NCBI RefSeq assembly: GCF_052327305.1
Contig: NZ_CP182486.1
Coordinates: 1,550,001 to 1,614,000, forward strand
Source of the DNA: Sphingobium sp052327305
Lineage (GTDB): Bacteria > Pseudomonadota > Alphaproteobacteria > Sphingomonadales > Sphingomonadaceae
DNA: 64,000 nucleotides
Reading direction: 5' to 3'
The first letter of the stretch is position 1; each line of letters starts with the position of its first letter. Shown here one piece after another: positions 1-7,139 of the stretch. Under the pieces are notes generated by a model. That model worked only from the letters and a program-made list of their open reading frames with translations, did no database searches and was not told the origin of the DNA. The translations under genes were made by a program, and so were the position numbers.

Positions 1-1
1 A

Positions 2-556
2 CCCAAACCCGAAACGCTGCTGAGAGGAAAAGTCCTGAGCGAGAAGCCCGGACCGGCCGCCAATGATGCTGGCCGCACCACACGCACCCGCAAGACCGCA
101 CTGGGTGGAAAGACAACACCGCAAAAAGCACCGCAGAAGAAGCCTGCCGCGAAAGATCCGCGCCGTGCGATCGGCGCACTGGTTATCGCCTGGGGGATGC
201 TTGAAGCCGCGACCATCGAAAAGCTGGTCACTATGCGCCGGTCCTTCGGGGATGTTCGCGCGGTCGGCGGCCGTTCCCGACCGACATTGCAGCGGTTGCT
301 GGCGGAGCTGCGCGCGCTCGTGGCGATGCGCGATCGCCACGACAAGCAGATCCTGACGGTTATCGCGACGCTCGACGCCGATCTCCAGCGGCTCGCCCAG
401 TTTCGCGGGATGGTCGTGGACGGGACGCAGCGGATCGAAGGCGAGGGCCTGATCTGCCACGATCTCAAGAATGTCGAACATCAGGTCTCGGTCGAGACGA
501 TTCTGGGTGAAACGCAGCGCATTGACGAAATCACCGCGCAGATCGCAGCGCTCTAA
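2..556 (+). CDS. Hypothetical protein, 5' end outside the window
   Basis: The frame is open from the window edge to TAA at 554-556, so at least 184 residues are present and the true start may lie upstream. An internal ATG at 197 would give 119 aa. The first ~50 visible residues are rich in Lys, Pro and Thr and look disordered. The rest (from about IAWGMLEAATIEKL) looks alpha-helical and possibly coiled-coil, with no signal peptide or membrane segment. It converges on the esterase gene at 587 with a 30 bp gap. I do not recognise the family. Confidence 0.55.
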   Translation, partial: PKPETLLRGKVLSEKPGPAANDAGRTTRTRKTALGGKTTPQKAPQKKPAAKDPRRAIGALVIAWGMLEAATIEKLVTMRRSFGDVRAVGGRSRPTLQRLLAELRALVAMRDRHDKQILTVIATLDADLQRLAQFRGMVVDGTQRIEGEGLICHDLKNVEHQVSVETILGETQRIDEITAQIAAL

Positions 557-586
557 CGAACCTTACTGCTGAGAGGGCTCCCGCCC

Positions 587-1531
587 CTACGCCCAGCATC
601 CTTGAACAAAGCGGGTGACCTCGTCCCGCAACTCGGCATCCTCTGGCGTCAAGCCCATGAACCCGCCATGGGGCATCGCCTCGAAGACGTGCAACTCCGC
701 GGGAACACCAACGCGTCTCAGCGCGCGGTGCATGCGGACGGTGCTGGAAAGGAAGAGATCGCGCGTGCCCGTCTGCAGGAAGGTCGCGGGCAGGCCTTTC
801 AAATTGCCAAAGAGCGGAGAGAGATAGGGATCGCTCAGATCCGTTCCATCCGCATAAAGCTGGTTGCCGGGCATGAGCGAGCCGGGCAGCACGACGTCAA
901 TCAGCTTGTTGGTTTGAAAGCTGTCTCCGGACTCGGTCAGATCAACCTGCGGGGAAAGCAGCACAAGCCCGGCAGGTAGTGGCAGGCCTTCATCGCGCAC
1001 CCTTAGCATCAGCGCAGCTGCAAGATTGCCGCCCGCCGACCGGCCGCCAACCACGATATGGTTGGGCGCATGACGCTGCAGAACATAGCGATAGGCAACC
1101 AGGCAATCGTCTAGCGCCGCCGGATAGGGATGCTCGGGCGGCGTCCGGTAATCGACGCTATAGCATAGCACCTCGTGCTGGTCGGCCTGCTGACGGGCGC
1201 CCGCCTGACAGGCCTCGCCACCGCCGAATATCAGTGCTCCTCCGTGCAGATCGATATAGGCGCAATCCGTGCGATGCGGGGCCTGAGGCGTGGCGACATG
1301 GAGCGTGGCCCCGCCGGTCTCGATGGTCTCCACGTCGGCTCGGAGGCCCGCCGAAAGCGCCTTCGCCGACGCCGCATATTGGGCATCGACTAGCCCTTTG
1401 AGGCGCATCCAGCCGTCATGATCCTCGGGCGAGGGCAAGCCGTGCAGGGCGTTCAACGGAACGCCGTTCTCCCCGACGAGCCTCTCAAGGACGGCTCGAG
1501 CTTCCAGGCTAATCGAGCTGGGGAATGGCAT
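587..1531 (-). CDS. Alpha/beta hydrolase, hormone-sensitive-lipase type esterase
   Basis: A 314 aa protein if it starts at the ATG at 1531. A longer open frame runs into the end of the upstream PBP gene and is unlikely. The family hallmarks are visible: an oxyanion motif HGGA (usual form HGGG), the nucleophile elbow GRSAGG (GxSxG), the downstream segment SPLFGNLKGLP and a C-terminal His in MPHGG. The family hydrolyses short-chain esters or lactones, and the natural substrate cannot be told. It has no signal peptide, so it is probably cytoplasmic. It is on the same strand as mrcA, 76 bp downstream, and could be co-transcribed. Confidence 0.85.
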   Translation of the reverse strand: MPFPSSISLEARAVLERLVGENGVPLNALHGLPSPEDHDGWMRLKGLVDAQYAASAKALSAGLRADVETIETGGATLHVATPQAPHRTDCAYIDLHGGALIFGGGEACQAGARQQADQHEVLCYSVDYRTPPEHPYPAALDDCLVAYRYVLQRHAPNHIVVGGRSAGGNLAAALMLRVRDEGLPLPAGLVLLSPQVDLTESGDSFQTNKLIDVVLPGSLMPGNQLYADGTDLSDPYLSPLFGNLKGLPATFLQTGTRDLFLSSTVRMHRALRRVGVPAELHVFEAMPHGGFMGLTPEDAELRDEVTRFVQGCWA

Positions 1532-1607
1532 TGTCCGATGAGGCACCTTCACGCCCCGCACCCGGTCGTCCGCAGGTTCCACGGCTCTTACTCCCGAGAC
1601 GCCGGAC

Positions 1608-3692
1608 TCATTGTCCGCCCGGAGCTTCCTGCGGCGGTCGTGGGCGCTCCGGCGCGGGCTTGCGCTGTTCGCGCCCGAGTACCTGATCGATCCAGCGCTG
1701 GTCGATGCGCTGGGGCGCCTCACCTTCCGCCGGCGGAGCGCTGCCGGGCGTCACGGGTTGCGCCGCGCTGTCCTCAGGCTCTCCGCCATCCGGCTGGATC
1801 GGCATGCCATCGGCGTCCACCTGCATGCCGGCATCGTCCGGCTGGCCATAGGCTTCGTCGTCGGGCTCCAGTTGCCATTCGGGCAATGTCACTTCCGTCT
1901 CGAACTGCTCGACCGGGCGATCCGCCACGGCGACCTTCATATATTGGGCGAAGGCGCGCGCCGGTGCGCGGCCACCCTGAAGCACGCCGACCGGACGATT
2001 GTCATCGCGCCCCATCCAGACGCCCGTGGTGAGCCCGCTGGAAAAGCCAATGAACCAGCCATCCTTGTTGCTGCTCGTCGTGCCGGTCTTGCCGGCGACC
2101 GGCCGGCCGATCTGCGCAGCGCGACCCGTGCCGGTGTTGACGGCCGTCTGCATGAGATCCGTCATGCCGGCGGCGACCCAAGGCGCCACGAGCACCCGGC
2201 TGGTATCGTCCTGATGCTCGTAGAGCGTCTCGCCGTCCGCCGTCGCCACCTTGGTGATGCCATAAGGCGTAACGGCGATGCCCTTTCGCGCGACGCTGGC
2301 AAAGGCGCGCGTCATGTCGATCAGCCGCACTTCCGACGTGCCGAGCACCATGGAGGGATGCGTGTTGATCGTGGTCGAGATGCCGAAGCGCCGCGCCATG
2401 TCCGCCACGCTGCCGAAGCCCACTTCCATGCCAAGCTTCGCTGCCACGGTGTTGATGGAATAGGCGAAGGCCGTGCGAATATCGATGTCACCGGCAAAAC
2501 GCCCGTTGCTGTTGCGCGGACTCCAGCCGTTGATCGTCACCGGGCTGTCTTTCACAGCGGTGTCGGGCGTGTAGCCTGCCTCAAGCGCGGTCAGATAGAC
2601 GAAGAGCTTGAACGCGGAGCCGGGCTGGCGCTCGGCGGTGACGGCGCGGTTATAGTTGGAGCTGATATAGTCGAGGCCGCCGACCATCGCGCGAACCGCT
2701 CCATCACGATCAAGACTAACAAGCGCGCCCTGCACGCCCTGAGGCGCATTGGCGCGGATCGCGGCCGTCGCGGTGCGCTGAAGCTTCAGATCGAGCGTGG
2801 TGTACACGTCGAGCGGCGCCTGCTCTTCGTCAATCAGCGTGTCGAGCTGCGGCATCACCCAGTCCGTGAAATAGCGGACGCTGTCCTGCGGCTTCTCGGG
2901 CGCCATCCGGACGTCCTCCAGCCGGACGGACGCGCGCTCGGCCCGGCTGATGTCGCCATTCTCCTCCATCACGTCCAGCACCACACCCGCCCGGCCCACG
3001 GTCGCCTCGGCATCGGCTGTCGGCGAATAGCGCGACGGTGCCTTGACGAGCCCGGCGATCACCGCAGCCTCGCCCAGGCTGAGATTGGTGGCGGGGTGGC
3101 CGAAGAACTTGCGGCTCGCGGCGTCCACGCCATAAGCGCCGCCGCCGAAATAGACCTTGTTGAGATACAGCTCCAGGATCTGGCGCTTGGAGAATTTCCG
3201 CTCAAGCGCGAGCGCGAGGATCATCTCCTTCAGCTTGCGGCCGAAGGAGTAGCTGTTGTTCAGAAAGATGTTGCGCGCCACCTGCTGCGTGATGGTCGAG
3301 GCGCCCTGCAGGCGGCGACCTTCACCCCGGCGCACATAAGCGACCCATCCCGCGCGGACGAGACCAATGGGGTCGACGCCCGGATGCATGTAAAAGCGCT
3401 TGTCCTCCACCGAGACCATTGCCTTCGCCATGGTGTCGGGCAGCTCATCATAGGAGAGCCAGCGCCCGTAGCTTGGCCCGAGCGACACGATGACCGAGCC
3501 GTCGGCCGCGTGAACACGGATCATCTGCCCGTTAGGCGAGCTCTTGAGCGATTCGAAGCTGGGCAGCGACTGCATCGCGATCACCACCGCGATCACAACG
3601 GCGATGAGGCCGGCAATCGCCGTGCCAAGGCCGATCTTGAGGGCCAGCAGCGTCCATCGCCGCGCCGGGCTTACCGAAGCTTTCCTTGCCAT
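1608..3692 (-). CDS. mrcA: Class A penicillin-binding protein 1A (bifunctional transglycosylase/transpeptidase)
   Basis: 694 aa. One N-terminal membrane anchor (about residues 13-40) is followed by a GT51 transglycosylase domain: catalytic Glu96 in SVEDKRF, the GASTITQQ motif near 130-137, and RKLKEM and ELYLNKVYFG further on. The transpeptidase domain has SAFK (nucleophile Ser359), SIN (412-414) and KTGTT (535-539). It polymerises and cross-links peptidoglycan at the periplasmic face of the inner membrane. The last ~90 residues are Pro-, Asp- and Glu-rich and look disordered. At 694 aa it is shorter than many alphaproteobacterial PBP1A proteins and appears to lack the inserted OB-like domain, but this was not aligned. 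Confidence 0.95.
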   Translation of the reverse strand: MARKASVSPARRWTLLALKIGLGTAIAGLIAVVIAVVIAMQSLPSFESLKSSPNGQMIRVHAADGSVIVSLGPSYGRWLSYDELPDTMAKAMVSVEDKRFYMHPGVDPIGLVRAGWVAYVRRGEGRRLQGASTITQQVARNIFLNNSYSFGRKLKEMILALALERKFSKRQILELYLNKVYFGGGAYGVDAASRKFFGHPATNLSLGEAAVIAGLVKAPSRYSPTADAEATVGRAGVVLDVMEENGDISRAERASVRLEDVRMAPEKPQDSVRYFTDWVMPQLDTLIDEEQAPLDVYTTLDLKLQRTATAAIRANAPQGVQGALVSLDRDGAVRAMVGGLDYISSNYNRAVTAERQPGSAFKLFVYLTALEAGYTPDTAVKDSPVTINGWSPRNSNGRFAGDIDIRTAFAYSINTVAAKLGMEVGFGSVADMARRFGISTTINTHPSMVLGTSEVRLIDMTRAFASVARKGIAVTPYGITKVATADGETLYEHQDDTSRVLVAPWVAAGMTDLMQTAVNTGTGRAAQIGRPVAGKTGTTSSNKDGWFIGFSSGLTTGVWMGRDDNRPVGVLQGGRAPARAFAQYMKVAVADRPVEQFETEVTLPEWQLEPDDEAYGQPDDAGMQVDADGMPIQPDGGEPEDSAAQPVTPGSAPPAEGEAPQRIDQRWIDQVLGREQRKPAPERPRPPQEAPGGQ

Positions 3693-3788
3693 GCCTGCCT
3701 GTCATCGCCTCCGCGCGCGCACTGAACGACGCTACAAGCGCGCCGACGCTTTACAAGCGCTGAATGGGGGCGCCCGAACCGGGGCTGA

Positions 3789-4187
3789 CTATTCGCTCTT
3801 CGGCTCGAAATCCAGCGCCGCGCTGTTCATGCAGTAGCGCAGACCCGTTGGGCCGGGGCCATCGGGGAAAACATGGCCCAGATGTCCCTCGCAGCGTGCG
3901 CAGCGCACCTCGACCCGGCGCATGCCGTGCGTAGTGTCGGTATGTTCGTCGACCGCGCCTTCATCCACCGGCGCAGTGAAGCTCGGCCAACCGGAGCCGC
4001 TGTCATATTTATCGCTGGACGTGAAGAGCGGCGCGCCGCACCCCGCGCAATGATAGAGGCCGGCCTCCTTCATGGCGTTGTACTTGCCCGTGAAGGCGCG
4101 CTCCGTACCTGCTTCGCGCAGCACATGATATTGCTCGGGAGTCAGCGCCTCGCGCCACTCGGCGTCGGTCTTGGGTGTCTTTTCCAT
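3789..4187 (-). CDS. msrB: Peptide-methionine (R)-S-oxide reductase MsrB
   Basis: 132 aa, starting at MEKTPKTDAEW. A longer in-frame start at 4265 lies inside a dispersed repeat and is rejected. Zinc-binding pairs CAGC (Cys47/50) and CARC (Cys96/99) and the catalytic Cys119 in the RYCMNSAAL motif are all present, together with GSGWPSF. It reduces methionine-R-sulfoxide in proteins, normally with thioredoxin as donor. It has no signal peptide, so it is cytoplasmic. It lies 96 bp upstream of mrcA on the same strand. Confidence 0.95.
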   Translation of the reverse strand: MEKTPKTDAEWREALTPEQYHVLREAGTERAFTGKYNAMKEAGLYHCAGCGAPLFTSSDKYDSGSGWPSFTAPVDEGAVDEHTDTTHGMRRVEVRCARCEGHLGHVFPDGPGPTGLRYCMNSAALDFEPKSE

Positions 4188-4260
4188 GCGCAGAATATGG
4201 GATGGCGCGGCGGCCGGGGCAAGGTCGCGAAGAGACTGCGACCCGATCCCTGCCCCCGCC

Positions 4261-4344
4261 GTCATCCCGGACCTGATCCGGGATCCCGCTTCTTTATTTT
4301 CACGTTGAAAAGAAAGCTGGACCCCGGGTCAAGTCCGGGGTGAC
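4261..4344. repeat. Dispersed palindromic intergenic repeat
   Basis: An 84 bp imperfect inverted repeat. The arms open with GTCATCCCGGACCTGATCC and close with the near-complement around CCGGGTCAAGTCCGGGG. The inner arms are a run near CTTCTTT and its partner AAAGAAAGC around a short loop. Elements of this form (GTCATCCCGG...) are, from memory, common between genes in sphingomonads. It lies just upstream of msrB. Confidence 0.75.
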
Positions 4345-4369
4345 GGTGTTCTGTGGCCGCAATGTCGTC

Positions 4370-4521
4370 GTATCCCGACAGTCCGCTTTTAGTCCACGCC
4401 GCCCTATCTCTGCCACGGGTAAGCCCATGAGTCGCACGGCCCAGCACCGCCGGGTGCTATAGTTGATCGGGCTGTCGCTCCACCGCCCGAGGCTATGCCG
4501 CGCCTGATCGAGCGTGAGCAA
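4370..4521 (-). pseudogene. Decayed 3' fragment of holA
   Basis: Read on the minus strand, the segment begins LTLDQARHSLGRWSDSPIN, which matches the C-terminal part of the intact HolA in this window (SLDQARHGLGRRNDGPVN, near residue 255). After about 25 residues the match moves to another frame (LGRATHGLTRGRDRAAW against LGRAIHRLAEAERASR), so there is at least one frameshift. The DNA also matches, for example the shared run TGCCGCGCCTGATCGAG. It lies 1.2 kb beyond the intact holA stop, with the PEP-CTERM gene between. It has no start signal and is not expected to be translated. The left boundary is approximate. Confidence 0.75.
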
Positions 4522-4522
4522 T

Positions 4523-4550
4523 AAGCCGCCAGCCTTGCGGCCAGCGGCTT
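4523..4550 (-). terminator. Stem-loop just downstream of the PEP-CTERM gene
   Basis: AAGCCGCCAGCC, loop TTGC, then GGCCAGCGGCTT: a 12 bp stem with two central mismatches, 17 bp past the stop codon. There is no clear U-tract on either strand, so termination is plausible but not certain. Confidence 0.45.
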
Positions 4551-4566
4551 TCGCTAAGTATTGGCC

Positions 4567-5469
4567 TCAGGCGAACGAGATGGCGGCTTTGCGACGGCGC
4601 AGCGCGCTGCCCACGAAACCGAAGCCCGCGATCATCATTGCCCAACTGGCCGGCTCCGGCACGGCTCCGGTGGGGGTCAGCGATGCCTTCAATGTGAAAT
4701 CGTCGATCGCCAGCCCGTCGTTGGTCGAGACATCGAACAGCGTATCGCCAATCAAGTGTGGCGTGCTGATGTAGTCGAGCGACCAGCGCAGGCCGAACGT
4801 TCCACCGTCCGCAATTGCAAGTCCACCGATCACGCCGTTCAACTGCTCGCTGAAGGCAGCGCTATTGCCATTGACGAAAGTGGCCTTGAGGCGCTCGAGC
4901 GTGGTCGTCCCCTGCTGGGTCGTGCTGGGGGCAAGGAAATCGAGCGCCGAGAAGGATGTCCAGGTTCCGCTCGTCAGCGAGGTCGCGTCGAGCGAATATT
5001 GGAAGTTCAGCGTCGCGCGGCTGAAGCCGTCGACCCATTGCTCACCCTTATAGCCGATCGTGAGGCTGTCGATCACGCCGCCCATATCGTTGGTGAAGAT
5101 CGCTCCGATATAGGCGAGCGGAAGCTCTGCCGAGGCCCGGATGCCAAGTGCGCGATCGCTGGAATTCTGACCATAGCTGACTGCGCCGATCGCGCTACTC
5201 TGCCCCGTGCTGGAGCCGGCATAATAATGGCCATTGGCATTCTGGTTGGACGACGCCGCGCCGGTGCCGACCTCGTGAATCTGCCAACCTGTCGGCAGTG
5301 TGCGATCGACCTGTCCGCCCGTCGATGCCAGGCTGTTGAAGTTCTGCGAATAGCCACCCGTCGTGAGTGACTGCGGAGTGACCGTCGGAGGGCTGGTGCC
5401 ATTCGCCTGCGCACCGGTTGCCGAAAGCGCAATGATTGCTCCCGTGAGCGCTAGAATCCCTTTTTTCAT
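4567..5469 (-). CDS. PEPxxWA-CTERM sorting-domain protein (exported)
   Basis: 300 aa. The N-terminal signal peptide (MKKGILALTGAIIALSATGAQA) is followed by a ~240-residue Ser/Thr/Gly-rich beta-type domain. The C-terminus is a classical sorting tail: VPEPASWAMM, then a hydrophobic helix, then LRRRK. Such proteins are normally cut and anchored by an exosortase linked to exopolysaccharide; none is in this window. The substrate or ligand is unknown. The gene lies between intact holA and a decayed holA fragment, so it may have been inserted there. Confidence 0.85.
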   Translation of the reverse strand: MKKGILALTGAIIALSATGAQANGTSPPTVTPQSLTTGGYSQNFNSLASTGGQVDRTLPTGWQIHEVGTGAASSNQNANGHYYAGSSTGQSSAIGAVSYGQNSSDRALGIRASAELPLAYIGAIFTNDMGGVIDSLTIGYKGEQWVDGFSRATLNFQYSLDATSLTSGTWTSFSALDFLAPSTTQQGTTTLERLKATFVNGNSAAFSEQLNGVIGGLAIADGGTFGLRWSLDYISTPHLIGDTLFDVSTNDGLAIDDFTLKASLTPTGAVPEPASWAMMIAGFGFVGSALRRRKAAISFA

Positions 5470-5682
5470 GCCTTATTGCCTCTCTTTTTGAGCCACAAAG
5501 CGGGGTTGGTCCGCTCTTCCACTGACTACTGAGGGGCGGCTAGTAAGCGCATGTGATGGAACGGAGACTCTATAGTTACCGAAATGTTAACTGCGACAAG
5601 GCGTTGAGATATCGATCAGTTTCACGCGTCCAGCGCCCCAAAACGGGACGGGAAACTATAATCTGGCGTGTTCCCACACCGA

Positions 5683-6645
5683 CTATCGCTGCCGCGCCGC
5701 AAGCTGGCACACGCCGATCAGCGCCTGCGCCATCACGGCCTCGGCGACCGCCCGGTCGGTGCGGCTCGCGCGCTCCGCCTCGGCCAGCCGATGGATGGCG
5801 CGGCCCAGCGCGGCCGGGCTCCAGTTGACCGGGCCATCATTGCGTCGGCCCAGACCATGCCGCGCCTGATCGAGAGAAACGGCCTGCATGAGCGTCAGCC
5901 GCACAAGGCCGGCAAGCGACGCGCCACCCTCCCGCGCGCGGGCGATCTCGTGAGAGGCGGCATCCGCGCGACCGGAGAGAATCACGGCGGCGGATTTGTA
6001 GAGCGCATCCTCGCCGCCTTCCGCCGCCAGAGCATCCATTGCATCGGCCGTCACCGTCGCGGGTGTCTGAGGAGACGCATCCAGATAGAGCGCCAGCTTG
6101 TCGATCTCGCTCAGCAGCAGCCCGCGCTCGCCATGGCACAAGGCGACCAGCCGACGAGCGAGCTCCGCCGGAAGCGAGAGTCCCTGTTCGCGCGCATGAT
6201 CGACAGCGATCTGCTCGGCGTTGCGGCCGACCGCGGGCACGCTCTCGATGGCGAGCGCGCGGGCATGCCCCTCGCACAGGGTCAGCAGCTTGCTATTCTT
6301 CGCGAGCTTGGCCGCGACGACCACGGCGAGATCGCCGTCCGCTTCCGCACCCAGCAGCCTTTCGACAGCGGCAAGCGCGGGATCGCCCGCGCCCCGCACG
6401 CGGATCCACCGTTTGCCGCCGAACATGCCGATGCTCGCGCTCTCGCCCAGCAGCAGCGCGGGATCGTCATTGAGCGCCCCAGCCTCGATGTCGATCCGCT
6501 CGGCGTCCGGCCCCATGACGCGAGCGATCTCGCCGCACAGCGCATCGCTGCCGGCAGCATCAGCGCCGTGCAGCAGGATCAGCCGGATCGCGGGATCAAG
6601 CCTGACCAGCGCCTTTCGGGCTGCGGCTTCACCTGAAACCTTCAC
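5683..6645 (-). CDS. holA: DNA polymerase III delta subunit
   Basis: 320 aa. The N-terminal part (ALVRLDPAIRLILLHGADAAG) and the AAA+-like clamp-loader fold without a working Walker A are typical of delta. The protein opens the beta clamp inside the clamp-loader complex. The start is fixed by an ATGA overlap with the end of lptE (6642-6645). It is the last gene of DUF3576-leuS-lptE-holA. The C-terminal region (from about SLDQARHGLG) is the part duplicated as a decayed fragment at 4370-4521. Confidence 0.93.
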   Translation of the reverse strand: MKVSGEAAARKALVRLDPAIRLILLHGADAAGSDALCGEIARVMGPDAERIDIEAGALNDDPALLLGESASIGMFGGKRWIRVRGAGDPALAAVERLLGAEADGDLAVVVAAKLAKNSKLLTLCEGHARALAIESVPAVGRNAEQIAVDHAREQGLSLPAELARRLVALCHGERGLLLSEIDKLALYLDASPQTPATVTADAMDALAAEGGEDALYKSAAVILSGRADAASHEIARAREGGASLAGLVRLTLMQAVSLDQARHGLGRRNDGPVNWSPAALGRAIHRLAEAERASRTDRAVAEAVMAQALIGVCQLAARQR

Positions 6646-7139
6646 AAGGCGTCGTCAGTCGCTATCCGCGCGATGACCCGGTCCGCGACGATCAGCGCCA
6701 AACGCTCAAGCGCGGCATCCTCCGCGGCGACGGTCGCATATTCGCTGCTCACCACGTCGATGCCGGCGTCCCATCCGGTCGTCTCTTCCAGCACGACCTT
6801 GTCGGACGCGGTATCGACCAGACTGTAGCGGGCACGCAGCGCGCGCCGCTCACGCGTCACCGTCTCGTCCGGGCGGACACCCAGACCCTGAATGCGATCG
6901 TCGAGCGTCACATCGAGCCGGTAGCGCGCTTCGCCCTGCCCCATGGCCGAGAGCCGGTCGTTGAGCGCATTGCGCATCAGCCAGCCTGCCTTGCCCTCAA
7001 TGGGCGAGACCCGCACGCCGGCGAGCTTCTGCGCCGCCGCGCCGGACATGCCGCCGCTGTAAAGCGGCCGCAGCCCGCATGCCGAGAGACCGGGGAGCGC
7101 CGCGAGGCAGAGAAGGGCAGCGGCAAGATGACGCATCAC
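6642..7139 (-). CDS. lptE: LPS-assembly lipoprotein LptE
   Basis: 165 aa. A lipoprotein signal with lipobox LSAC (Cys21) is followed by the LptE-type segment GLRPLYSG. LptE plugs the LptD barrel that inserts LPS into the outer membrane. It overlaps leuS by ATGA at its 5' end and holA by ATGA at its 3' end, so translation is coupled. The leuS-lptE-holA order is a familiar proteobacterial arrangement and supports the call for this poorly conserved protein. Confidence 0.9.
   Translation of the reverse strand: MMRHLAAALLCLAALPGLSACGLRPLYSGGMSGAAAQKLAGVRVSPIEGKAGWLMRNALNDRLSAMGQGEARYRLDVTLDDRIQGLGVRPDETVTRERRALRARYSLVDTASDKVVLEETTGWDAGIDVVSSEYATVAAEDAALERLALIVADRVIARIATDDAL

Noticed and set aside
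1611..3725. Very long open frame antisense to the class A PBP gene
   Set aside because: It is a GC-rich shadow of mrcA: the minus-strand frame has every catalytic motif, while the plus frame is Arg/His/Ala-rich with no recognisable domain.
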